Shown here piece by piece: positions 41,601 through 54,400 of a DNA stretch of 64,000 nt (within the stretch, counting starts at the first letter, position 1; each line of letters opens with the position of its first letter). Source of the stretch: Pteria penguin (taxonomy: Eukaryota > Mollusca > Bivalvia > Pterioida > Pteriidae). The translations under genes and the position numbers were made by a program. The notes below the pieces were generated by a model. The model was given only the letters and a program-made list of their open reading frames with translations. It was not told the DNA's origin and ran no database searches. The stretch spans positions 6,014,093 through 6,078,092 of the forward strand of contig CM068590.1 of NCBI GenBank assembly GCA_035048485.1. The letters run 5' to 3'.

Positions 41601-43265
41601 GCCCCGGGTTCGAGTCCCAACAGAAGCCCGTCAGTGTCCTGTATTTCAGACGAGACAGTAAAATAAAACGAAAGACACTTGTCAGGGTATATGTGTCACA
41701 TAAACAATTTCTCATAGTTGATAGTGGGCCCAATTCATAGGTCTAAATGTATGTGTGATGCATGATGCAGATGACGTCACCACATCGGGAAAATAATCTC
41801 GATGTGAAGTACAAGAAGATTCGAACAAAATTCCAACTTAAGCATATAACACTGACCCGCAGCACATGTTTATATTGTTTATATTTTTAATAAAAATTTT
41901 ATCATAGACTTGGACTATTTAAATACAACCTCGGGAATATATATACGTGTATAATTTTCTTTGAACATTCCATATTTCGTCACTACTGACCAAAGTTCTT
42001 TACCATATAGTGGATAAATCATGTTGCCTGAATTTCTCGTCAGATTAATTTTGTCGTCAATACGTCGATACTTGACCAAAAGGTCCCAGGTTCGAATCCG
42101 GCGTTGGCTGGTATGTTCTGTATACCGATGGAACAACAAAAACCGAGGTTCCGCGTCACGATAGACAAGGCACGTTAATGATCCCTCACTTTTTTAAAGA
42201 GATTCTTTGCTGACTGAGGTCTAAATTTCGGCGTCAAACAGGTGCCGTCATCGTAACAATGATCTCTCTGCCTCATCAGAAATACAGGACATCCACGAGC
42301 CACTGATAGCACTCGAACACGGAACTTTGTGGTCAAACTTCAAGCACCTTGCCGATGTGTTATGTCAGCTCTTTCAATATCTATACTTTGAATAATTAGA
42401 GTATGTTGAATTTTACAGCAAAAGTGAAACATAAAATAAATGTGCACAAGAAAAGCACATTAATATAAATCATGCATAGACTATTTGAGGGTATTCATTA
42501 GCCTAGGTCGTAAATGCGCCGACCCCCCCCCCCCCCCTTTCTTCTTCAATGTAAAAATTTACACATGAAATCAAATGTAGATCTATCTATATTCCTATCC
42601 AGCCAGATAACACTTTCGTGCATCGTTTCGAAAATTTTGCACTGTATAATGCAATTATTATTGTGCGAAATGATGTAACTCCCCTCCTTTTCCTCTTGTT
42701 TTTCTTCAAAATCGCTGGATCCGCCTCTGCATTTTGATCTTCAATTTAAAAAAAAAACCTCCGTGTTTCACAAAATTATAACAAAATCCACGCAATTCGT
42801 AGGCCTATTGAACTATGAATGATAACCCTTCCGCCCCGAAAAAAAAAACTTAATATTTACTTCCGTAATCTGATCCAGTGTTGATTAATTTTCTGTTGTT
42901 GATGTTTACTGGCTATATAGCTTCCTCCCCGTAGATAGTTGTTCTTACTCCCCAGCATAATGCCGTGTGAAGATTGACACGACAGCTTGCATAAATATTG
43001 CTTCCTTTTTCCGCTGAGGGATTTAATCCTGATATGGCTCATAACCCCCTGTCTCCTTTCCCCCACACTTTTCATCTTCGCCACATAGGTGAAATATTAC
43101 TGTCACAGCTTACGCAACACCAAACAGGTTTAAAGATGTAGCCTTCGAGAAAACCCTATTTTGAAAACTGAAGAAAACTGACTCCAAATCATGAAAGAGA
43201 GAGAGAGAGAGACAATCGGAACACCATCGCCATTTTTTACGTACGGAAATGGACGAGTTGTTACG

Positions 43266-43317
<52 letters not shown>

Positions 43318-43689
43318 GGGGATAGTAAATACCGGAATGCATTTAACATTATTGTAAATAATAAAATGAACAAACAGATCTAGATCTACATAAAATAATA
43401 TATATGATTACACCAGAGACCTACAATACTATCATAGCAAGGGCGGATGGGGGGTGGGGGGTGGGGGGGGGGGGGGGTTGGAGTTCGGGACCCCCCGGGT
43501 TTCCGGTTCATGTTCCCCTAATTTTTATTCGATCATATTCTATTTTAATGTTTTAAACAAACTTTTGTTACCTTTCGGAGTTTTTCATACATATACATGC
43601 TTGTGAACTACTAGACTGGAGTTACCTGCTCTTGCTTGCTCATTGCCAGTTTAGTGAACTACTTCCGAATGATAAATAAAAAGTAAAGG

Positions 43690-43960
43690 AACACAAACAC
43701 TCTGTATTGCAAATTTTCGGCCTCACGACCTTTATCAAACAATTTCTCAGATGACAAATAATATGATATGATATGATATGATATAATATAATATAATATA
43801 ATATAATATAATATAATATAATATAATATAATATAATATAATATAATATAATATAATATAATATAATATAATATAATATAATATAATATAATATAATATT
43901 TGTCATCTGAAAAATTGCTTGATAAAGGTCGTGAGGCCGAAAATTTGTAATACAGAGTGT
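43690..43960. mobile_element. Foldback with (ATAAT)n pentanucleotide core
   Basis: The left arm (about 43690-43760: acactctgtattgcaaattt, tcggcctcacgacctttatc, tctcagatgacaaat) is the inverted complement of the right arm (about 43903-43960). Between them lies about 140 bp of a 5-bp ataat repeat. acttccgaatga flanks it at about 43660 and 44020 and could be a target duplication. Confidence 0.75.
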
Positions 43961-44141
43961 TTGTGTTCCGTTATGTTTTATGTACCGGACTTCCCTTTGG
44001 AGGACTTCTTCGAATCTTTTTACTTCCGAATGAAAACACTGTGAACACGTATTTTTTCTGACATTGTAAATTTACGTTAAAGGAAACTATGTGAAACATA
44101 TGCAATTTATATGCATATCAAAGTTAATTATGAAGAAATTA

Positions 44142-44560
44142 AGTGACAAAATGGATATGACTTTATGGCTTTGTTCTTAGCGATCAGACAAAAATCCTGC
44201 GTCATTATGGAAAAAAAGGCTGAAACATATACCAGATTACACCATCTTATTAGAAAATTAAAAAAATTCTCGGGGGAGGCCCCTGGACCCCCCCCCCCCT
44301 CCCCGTACAGGAGGGGGTAAGAAATAGTGACCAAATGGATATGACTTTATGCGGGCTTTGTTCTCAGCAGACAGAAAAAAATCCTGTACGTGTCATTATT
44401 GAAAGGAAAGGCTGAAAAACATACCAGATTACACTATTTATTCAAAAATTAAAAAAAAAATTCTCGGGGGAGGCCCCCGGATCCCCCCCCCGTACAGGAG
44501 GGGGTAAGAAATAGTGACAAAATGAATATGACTTTATGGCTTTGTTTTTTGCAAAGAGAA
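44142..44560 (+). repeat. ~188-bp tandem duplication, 2 copies plus partial
   Basis: Two copies contain atggatatgactttatg, aaaaatcctg, accagattacac, attctcgggggaggcccc and tacaggagggggtaagaaat. A third partial copy begins at about 44515. Probably part of an unidentified mobile element. Confidence 0.75.
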
Positions 44561-45255
44561 AAAACCCGTACAGGAGGGATAAACCCCTCTCGGCACCCCG
44601 TGCCCTTTAGGCCTCCTACAAACCAGCCCCACACACATACTTTTGCTTCTCCATCCGCCCCTTGCATAGGTCTCTGTTTACACGTCCCTGATTACACCAT
44701 CATTGAACGAAACCGTACTGTAGCAATTTTTTTATCAAAGTAAATTTTGACTCTATTGTATTCAGAGACATATAGATACTTGAAATCATTCTCTCTGACT
44801 GTATTCAGTGTAGAATTCGAAGGCAAACTAAACTCACTATAATGTAACCAAATCTTGATTTACTTAATATAGTTGGTGCGCTGTTCATTTTAACATAATA
44901 TTGATCCGTGACTCTTGATCGGGTTTCTTTACATGCATGTACGTATATAAACGAAAAGGCGCTAAATATTTACGTAGTCGGGAGCCATCGCCAAGATACA
45001 ATCAAAACAAACGGAGTATCTCGATTTATTTCAGCATTTCACTTTAAAGAAACATGTAAGAAATCGTCGATCTACATAAAACAACAGAGAGATTATGAAA
45101 GATTATGTTCTCCCGATTTTATCCATATTTATCTCCGATCTTTAATTGGATGAGTTCTTTTGCTTCAGGCTGTCGAATATAATTTTATCACTGAGCGAGG
45201 TCTTATGAATAATAAATTCTCCCTTGGGTTTCTGTCTTCGAATCGCGCATGTCTG

Positions 45256-45263
45256 TGACGTCA
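45256..45263. promoter_or_regulatory. CRE palindrome TGACGTCA upstream of UGCG
   Basis: A full CRE palindrome lies 58 bp before the start codon, in the probable 5' UTR or promoter. CREB/ATF use is inferred. The same octamer is frequent in MITEs of this window, so it may not be functional. Confidence 0.35.
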
Positions 45264-45312
45264 CATGTAGTAGAACAGAAACATCGGGAAGAAGGAACTT
45301 ACCCTAGTCACC

Positions 45313-45324
45313 ATGATAATATGA
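45313..45324 (+). promoter_or_regulatory. Three-codon uORF overlapping the UGCG start
   Basis: ATG ATA ATA TGA begins at 45313 in good context (gtcaccATG). Its stop (45322-45324) overlaps the main ATG (45321-45323) as ATGA. Known for other genes: such overlaps can allow termination-reinitiation or reduce translation. Confidence 0.5.
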
Positions 45325-45418
45325 GTGTAGCTCACTATTTTGCTCTAGCCATAGCATTTTTATTTCTAGGAGGATGGTGTTTTCTGTGGATAATGCACAT
45401 TACAGGCATAATATTCGG
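45321..45418 (+). CDS. UGCG: UGCG exon 1: start and signal-anchor
   Basis: ATG at 45321; reads MSVAHYFALAIAFLFLGGWC and on to GIIF plus gg (phase 2), with donor gtaagt at 45419. One hydrophobic membrane segment fills most of the exon. Confidence 0.93.
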
Positions 45419-48400
45419 GTAAGTGGTGAAACATAATTATTCAAACGCCTCTGATCTTGACCTATTTCTTTCGGTGACGAATTCCCCATTCTCCCACCCA
45501 CATCCTCTTTTTTAATGTTCTGAGTCGATTATAAATATCAAATCATCTATTTCAATGATACATATGTAAATATAATTTGTTACATTTAACGGTATACATC
45601 ATATTTATGTGATTATTCCACGTTCGTGTGGTATGCCGGTCAGTGGGCGGGGCCGGGGTTTAAATGCCTTTCCCTGTCACCGTTTGCTGATGTAAGGATG
45701 AAGCAAATTCCACGGGCATGTCGCAAGTGTTTGCGCTTTTATTTAACATTGTCTTACACTAAATCTAAGATGTATTTATCTAATGGCTTAAGTAAACAAA
45801 ATCAATTTAAAATTCTAGATAATTTATCTTTCTTGGTTTCTTGTGTGTCCCTGCCCCCTTCCCTTTTCCCATTTCCTTACACACACGTCTACAGAATCTA
45901 AGGTAGTTACAATTGTATGAGAGAGTCAGTAATTTGCCTGAAAAAAATAAAGTCTGGTTATTTTACCTTTTTATTACATTATCTTCTTCCAATACGAAGT
46001 GTATTCAAAAGTTGAGGTTATACTTCATGCATGGTACATTACGTACCTCTCAATGGACTTGTTCTTCTGACTTGTAAAGTTCTTCATGTACATCTACTTA
46101 CTAAGGCTCTATGCATGAAAACATGTGATTTCTGGGAACCTTTAGAGGGTCAGACTTCAATAACTACAATTTTAGATCTGCTCACCAGCCTCAAATTTCA
46201 TGGTTATGGAAATTAGAATTTACAGAATTTAAAACATCTTTTACGAGTTGGTATAGTTTGTACAGAGACATACATGTACATACACATATGTCTCTGGTTT
46301 GTATTAATTAATTATTTAATCAAAATCTGATATTAAGTGTTTTGTAACTTTCTGTAAAGATGTACAACAATTTCATATTTTCTTTTGTTTTTTTTTTTAT
46401 CAAAAATGCCATTACAGAAACAAAGCCAAGTGTCAACAACATACATGAATTTACCCTCTGTGATTTTGGTTGATATCTCCCATATCTTGCATCAGTAGAA
46501 AATGTATATTATCCATTCATGTTGATGTTACCATCTTCACGAGTCAAGGGGATGTACCTACATGTAGTGCATCCCCTTGACTTGTGAAGATGTGATGTTA
46601 CATGCTCATGAATGATTGAAATAAAGCTGACACAGAAAGTGACATTTTCTCCATGATGTATTATATATGTACCTGTTTCTAGTGCCAACACCTTACATTT
46701 TTTTTTTGTTGGAAAAAAGTTCCAGACTTTCCCATGATAATATCATGAAATTTCAAACTACATTGTATGCTGTGATAGTAAATCTAAGTTATTTCCCCCT
46801 AAAATTGGGGGCATAATGTTAAACTACTTTTACAGAAAACTCTTCTCTTTTGTGTTCTTTTTTTAATCCAAAAATTACTTCCTTATGAGTGTATATGATT
46901 TCCCAATTTCAATGGACCTGACCTCATTTTCAGCCAGGAGGAATTTTAACGATAGGTTTTATTTAAACATATCCATTTCAGTTTTCTGTGTTTTCTTTAT
47001 GTACTTTTATTTTCTATTGTACTGTCATACTTTTGCATATGTATACATATTTTAATAACAGCTGGTAAAAGAGGTTATTTATCAAGTTATAAAACATGTA
47101 CATTTGTATTTACTTTGTACATGTAGGATCGTGTGCATGTACATGTACAATTATGTGTACAAGTACATGTATTTAAAGGATGCCCCTACATTTGTTTGAA
47201 ACATTTTTCTAATGTCTTTCATCATAAATATATAATTTAAAAGATGTCATTTTCAGGTATGTTAGGTCATGACATGTTGGACACATGAATATTTATGACA
47301 TGTTGGACATGATATTGACATCATGTATGTGACATCATGAACATGGACATTTGTTTGACATAAACATTGAAAATTAAGTAAATGATATTTTTGTTACAAA
47401 CTTCATTTCAAAGACATCCACAGATCTTATTCATGTTAATTATTTCTCCTTAATATGTTGATATTAAATTTCATTAACATCTTGTTTATTGATACATCTT
47501 GTGCTATACATGTAGATGTCATGTATGTAGATTTTATGTCGTGCTAATTTCATGTCCCTTGTGGCATGTTTGTGTCAATAATGCCATGTTTATATGATGG
47601 ATGCCATGTTTGTGTCAAAGATGACATGTATATATAGATGTCATGTTTCTGTCAGTAAGGTCATTTTCATATCCTGGATGTCAATTTTAAGTCAATTTCA
47701 TATTTATATTGTTAAAAATGTCATGTCTGTCCTGAATGACATGTTGATGTCATGTTCATGTCCTGGATGTTATTTTCATGTCAATGCCATGTTTACACCA
47801 GGTACTCAGGCTGTTTCGTTTGTTAATAATGTCATAGTTCATGTATATGTTCTACGTCATGTTTGTGTCAATGTCATGTCATTATGCTGGGTGTTTTGTT
47901 TATGTCATTGTCATGTTTACATTCAAGGGGTTTTGTTATTTTCTATGTCATGTTTATATCCTCATGTTTCTATGTCATGTTTATATTCATGACAGGTTGA
48001 TGTCATAATCATGATAATGATGTATTTCGTTTCAGGAAATTTCGTCTTCATCGCCCCATCGCTCAGCCTTCCCCCGAGGACCTCCCAGGGGTCTCGATCA
48101 TCAAACCCCTGGTGGGGGTGGATCCTAACCTTTATACTAACTTAGAAACATTCTTCAATCTAGTGTACCCTTCTGTAAGTATAATTTACAATGGCAGTTA
48201 TCTGTGCATGGTTAATATTGTAGGGACACGGTATTTATACCATACCAAATACTGTCTCTGAAATAGCTGGTCTTCACCCAATCTTATTAAAACGCGACTT
48301 GTACTCCGTTCCTCTACGATACTCTCCGTGTACAAGATCTTACAACTGCCGATTCGAGGTCATCTCAGGATGACCTTTCAGAACAGCCAATCACAATTGG

Positions 48401-51400
48401 AGTTAGAGATCTTTCGGTGCTATATTACATACAAACAATACCGAAAGATCTCTAACTCAAATTCTGACTGGCTGTACTGAAAGGTCATCCTGAGATGACC
48501 TCGAATCGGCAGTTGTAAGATCTTGTACATGGAGAGTATCGTAGAGGAACGGAGTACAAGTCGCGTTTTAATAAGATTAGTCTTCACCTGTTTTAATTTA
48601 CAGCAGTACACTTAATTTTACTTGTGTATATTTAAATACTGAACAAGAAATTGAAAATAAAATTTCTTTATACTCATGTACTGAAATCACAAAAAATCAA
48701 AATTTTGTTTGTCAAAGCAGTGATTAACATCATCATTAGACAGCTCTGGTACAGATTCATGCCAAGCAAAGAACTACTGGTAGTTGAGTTGCTTCACTAG
48801 AAGTGCCCCTGCTTGCAGCAAAATTTTTCAAATTATAACATTTTTTGAACAACACATGTAGTCCAAGGGCCATAACACTTGTCAAAAAATTTAAGACAAG
48901 ATTCCCTTTACAAGATGCCCATCTGCATAGTGTGATCTTTGTACCATATTTCATTAAAATCCTTTCAAGGATTTAGGAGGAGTTGTGAAGACAAACTTTG
49001 TATCATGACAGATGGACGGAATGACAGCAAAGTACAATACTATATGCCCAGATGGCATCGATATATTTGAGAAGGGGGAGATTTAAAAATGAGAAAAATA
49101 ACCCGATGACATTGTCAAAAGTTCTACTGACTTTATAAACCTCTTAATGTTCTAGAAATCAATAGCTAAATCACCATGAAGATAAAAAATATCGTAACGT
49201 TTAATAGACACTGGACTTGCCTGTCTGTCTGTCCGTCTGCCGGTCTGTCTGTTCGTCCACCTGTCTGGCCGCCTCCAAGTTTGGAAAAGGGAAACACATT
49301 CAGTTAAATTTTATGCGTTTGAAAACTATCTATATATAGTAAGAAAATATCCCCACCCCTGCTTTCCTTCAAAAGACGTTTTACTCTTTCATTACGAACA
49401 ATTTCTACCTCGAGAAAGAAAGGTATGTGTCCATAATTGTATAAGTTTTATGAATAGACTCTAAAAACCCGTCGCTATCGCATAACAACATATCTTTATA
49501 TAACTTGTTATAAGGGAAGTAGTTCACTGAACTGGTACCCGGCAATATTGCAATCTACACATCACTGCATACAATAATGCACAGAAACCAGATGGTAAAA
49601 AGCTTCTTTTAATAATACTTAAAAACATGTTTCGTGCAAAGGTATGGGCTTCAGTGACACGAAAGACACGTTGTGAATACAGGCTAGTTCTAGGGTCTCT
49701 TGATAAGGAATAAAATCAGTCATGGGGTTTTTCCAAACTGGTGTGAAAACATACGGAACTTCCCCGCTTTTTCCTTGTATCTGCGTCTGCATAGAGGACT
49801 CGCAAGTGTCACTCGGCGCAATGATTTACAACAGGTCCATGGAAAGGTTAAAGGCTAAAGTTAAAGTGCGAGTTGAATATAAAAAGACCAAAAAATTATA
49901 AAGTTTGCAGAATCGTATATGCATACGCCTTTGTTCAGCAGCATGTTTATAAAGGTCAGTTATTACCGATCAGTGGCGGATTCAGGATTTCCGAAAAGGG
50001 GGACCCACATGTGTGTTAGCCAAACTATTCGGCCATTTTTAGCGCCAAATTTGGATTTTTACTTGTAAATATGGGAGGGTATGTCCCCCTTCTAAATCCG
50101 CCACTGCCGATGGCTACGTTTAATTGAGAAATGCGCACATAGTGGCGCCACCCAGTGGGTGAAAATGTTTACAACATACTTTAGCCTCTGTGTGATTTGT
50201 TTTCAAGGTAGATATGTGTATATCCAACAAGCTGTACATTGCTATCATTTATCAGTTTGATATACTTATGTACCAAAATATTGATATATTGACCGTATCT
50301 TGCATTTTACATGATAATCTGAGAAGCTGATTACATGTTGGACTTTATGGACGCTCGTTCGATCGATTACCTACCCGGTATGACACGAGAGATCTTTACA
50401 CTCCTATTGACAGACCATTTAACAAAAATTCTTACAAACTTTTAAAGGAGTTTTGGCAGCTTTTAAATAGATAAAATTTGAATTCTAACTTCATTATGGA
50501 GAATATGAAATGTTTTGTTGTATTTTGGGGTGAAAAATAATATCATAAATTGAATAATTTGCAGTTTTCTTTGTTTTCAAAATCTGGGGTTGAAAGTTTC
50601 GAAAAATCCTTAGAAATTTCGTAAGAGTGTTTGTGAAATGACTAGAAGGTAGAGAAAACACTCAAAATATTGACAATTTCGTAGATCGCTAGGTCGCCAG
50701 GACTTGCTTAACAGGATCGGTTGTCATGTCAGACACATGCCATATCGTCCTTGCAACGGTTTAAATGTCCTCGGATGTAGACCAGCTGATGAGTCCGGTT
50801 TTCATTTGAGTTATAATTTGAGAAGTCCAGTCAAGCAGGGTCGTACGTCCCCTAGTCAAATAACCAGCGATTCATGCTGTACAGTTATTCATTGTTTCGT
50901 ACTGCTTGCGTGTCATGATGATACACGTGCACGTTCCTTTTAGGATCTGTCGTATCTCAGCTTTTACGACTCATATTTATTTGCCCGAAGAAGGCAGCTC
51001 TTCAACTCCAACACTCCCCCTGCTCTCCTTTACAAATGGCCACAGATTGCCATGGTTTTAAATTAGCAGTCGCCCGGTCGTCAAAGTCAACCTAAAATCT
51101 CTTTGGTCAACCTAAAATTTCAGTAAATGATAATGGAGGTCGTCCAAATTTTCTTCAAATTTCCCAATTGACGACCTGAGATTTTTGCCAATTTCGAGCC
51201 CTGGATTGCGTGTACTTATTACTTCCTTCTCTGCATTGACTACGATAAATGTATCAAGTGCAATTGGGTTGAGCAAAGCGTCCTTTTTCATTAAATTTCA
51301 TTCTTCATAGTGACAAGCGACGAATGGTTCAAGACAAAACTAGGTCTTTATATTGTAAACGTGTTATAGAAGCCTTGCTAAGTGTATGTCCCGATAGTAA

Positions 51401-54400
51401 TGGAAGCCCGTCTACCACAGTCTGTAACGTGCTGGGATAGAGGTCCAGAGGTCCTTGGCGCGAGCCCCACTGGCATCTAGTCGGGGTATTGTCTTTCGGT
51501 AAAAGAAAATCACAACATGAAACCAATAAATAAATAAATAAATAAATAAATGAATAAAAAATAAATGAATAAAAAATAAATAAATAAATAAACATAAATA
51601 AAAAGAAATAACACCCCCTCCCCCAATGTAATAATAATAAAGAATAAAATTATATACATAAAAATGAAAATGAAAATAACAAAAACTTACTAAAATAAAT
51701 AAACAAAAATAAATGAATAAATAAATAATCGTTGGCATGTTCAAGATCTCTCAATGCTTCGAGTGGATCTTTTGCATAGCTCTGAATTTCTGTGAGTTTG
51801 GTCAGGCAGGTGATGTGACGAAAAGAAAAAAAAAAAAGAAATAAGAGAAAAAGAAAAAAAAACCCCACAAAGCTGTTTGTACTAAAGATCGCTGTATAAG
51901 GTCATTGTCCCATATCAGTAGTGCAAGGAGGGACATAAATTTTACATCATGCTTGTACAAAGGATATGCCGTCTTCTTGGTCGCATAGGTATTGTGTAGA
52001 TTAAAATAAAATCAATACATTAACAGAATGTACGTATATCGTGCTTTATTTTTTATGTTTTGAATTCTGTGATATATGCCAAAATGCTTGAAATTTATTT
52101 CTGAAATACGCATGATGCATACATAATGAGGGCGTGCATTGGAGAAAGAGTTGTGAAGTAGACGAAAAAGACAAGAAGAGCTTAAGACTTTTGTTTAGAT
52201 TTCTTTAGCTTTTTTATCAGAGTTATTCATGCTGCATGTTTGTCTCTGATTTTACGTGCTGATTTTAAGATCTGTACAGGAGACCCTCAGAAGGCTGTCA
52301 TTTTCTTTATATACTTTACTTGATGTATGGAGACTGCTATTGACATGTACACGATTTATTTTAATGACTTCTACATTTTACGTCAAGATATACTTCGTAA
52401 AACCGGAGATGGAGAGAGATAGAGAGAAACGGAAAACAGGAAAGTCATAAAGTCATTATGAAATTCAAATTTCTTAAAGAAATGAAAATAGTTTTAATTG
52501 CACCGTTAGTAAGTGTAAGTTTGAAAAAGTCGAAGTAAGTTGTTGGTTTATCGTTTACAAGTGCGAAAAAGTCGTAGAAAGTTCTCAAAGACTGTTTTGA
52601 TATTAATTTCATTACGCCATGCCTACCAACATTTGAACATATCAATGTGGTGTTCCCCTTAAAAATTGAAGTGCTTGGTTTTTTTTTTCTTTATGATGTT
52701 ATAGTCACGTTGAAACGATATGCTTACCTCACGATACGATTCGTATAACGATATTTTATGGTTGTTTTCGAATGAAAACTTAATGATTATTTTTTTTTTT
52801 GTGAAAAAAACTTTTGGTGTAATAGACCTTTTTCCAATTTTAAATGATGTAAGAGTTTTTTAATACCGGACAAACCACATTTTGCCGGAATTTTCAGTAT
52901 GAATTTAATGCTCGGATTGTGACGTCACAGTAATATGACGCAAATCTATGCGGCAAAATTTCATTTGTCCGGTATTTCCCCTTACACCATGTAAAATTGG
53001 TAAAAGGTCTATATGGTCTTTTCGTTATACAGTTATTTCCTATATGATTAGGTATCTGACGTCAAACTAATGTGACGTAATACAATTTCTATATCATTTC
53101 CCGTAATTTTACACCGGTTTCCATAGAACTGGTTGATGTCACAATGGTTTTACGTCAGACACCTGCTCACACAGCATAATAGAAAATAATTGTATTTCGA
53201 AATGAGCCAATACACCCAGTATATATAAAATGTTCAACGCAAAACGGAGGGAGGTACATCGAAAGTTAATAAATACATTTATGTAAAAAAAAGAGTTATA
53301 TTGAGTCGAAATACTTGTAACCCTTTTATACCCTTTGTGCATTGAACCAAATAGACTGCGGAGAATCGTTTCGCTGCTTATTCTTATTAATTTCGATGCA
53401 CGCCTATCATCATCAATAGAAATGTAATTCTATATTTGTATTTCGGTTGTTGACAGTTTGCCTATATGTTCCATTGCCGGTAGATTATATGGTTCATGTT
53501 TGCATCTGAGTATAGAAGAGTTCAAAAAGCATGGAGGAATAGCGTAAAAATTTTCTATTCCTGCTTTATTACATAATTAAATGCCATTCACTCAATTGCA
53601 GAGGATTGAATGCTAAATATGGTACGAATGACACACAGATAAAATTTCACTCGTAATTTTCTTGTCAGATCGTAAAATGGGAACAAGAGGTAACCAACTT
53701 CTTAAACATACATGTAGTACTAGTAGCACAATTTGAAAATCCTATCCAGAGTATCTGCACTGCAAGCCAAGCGCTTAACCACTGTACCAAGTTTTACCCT
53801 TCAGTCCTTTATTTTTATTTTCTCAACGACTGTCAAACAAGGTGTCTAGGTAGAATTGAATGATGATAACATGATTTCTACATTTTTTTTTTCCAGTATG
53901 AAATCCTTTTCTCAGTACAAGATGAATCAGATCCTGCCCTTATGGTTGTTAAAGCTTTAATGGAAAAATACCCTAAAATTGATGCCAAAATTTTCATAGG
54001 TAAGTTCAAGAATTCAGAATATTTCTCACAAACCTTCATTCAAGTATGAATTTGATTATTGTTCTGTGTCACTCCACAATTATTTCACGTATATGGTGAT
54101 GACACCTGCCTGATGCATTGTATAGAAATTCATACCTTGCAACGGACACTCTGAAAGCATTGAGGGATCTTTTTAGATGCCACACCCACCATGACACAGA
54201 AGTTTTTACTGTCTCATTCAAAAGACAGGATTCCAGTACACCCATATTGGGAGTCAAACCCATGCACATATAATCAAATTTGAAGTAAGTGACCTAATTT
54301 TGACCCAAATAATATAATAATTTTGGCATACAGCATCTGCTGTATTTTTCACACAGAGTATAATTTAAAAGCATATTCTATTTCTGTACTGATTTATACC

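Larger units (their letters stand above)
40950..45200. other. Intergenic region between B-box gene 2 and UGCG
   Basis: AATAAA-type signal for gene 2 at about 41152. It then holds microsatellites, decayed SINEs at about 41580-41810 and 42060-42270, a C-run at 42523, (GA)n tracts at 43196-43211 and 43269-43313, a G-run at 43440-43480, the foldback at 43658-44020 and the tandem duplication at 44142-44560. No supported coding sequence. Confidence 0.45.
48589..53896. other. Rest of UGCG intron 2
   Basis: Apart from the elements listed separately: a dispersed tctgtctgtccgtctgcc stretch at about 48960-49270, a (taaa)n tract at about 51523-51600, a decayed SINE at about 51390-51500 and a partial antisense second-family SINE at about 53690-53800. 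No coding sequence recognised. Confidence 0.45.

Noticed and set aside
43640..43906. 88-codon minus-strand frame of Ile/Leu/Tyr
   Set aside because: Translation of the ataat microsatellite.
47594..47992. 132-codon frame before UGCG exon 2
   Set aside because: It is built from gtcatgttt-type simple repeats, rich in Cys/Val/Met words, with no domain or splice support.
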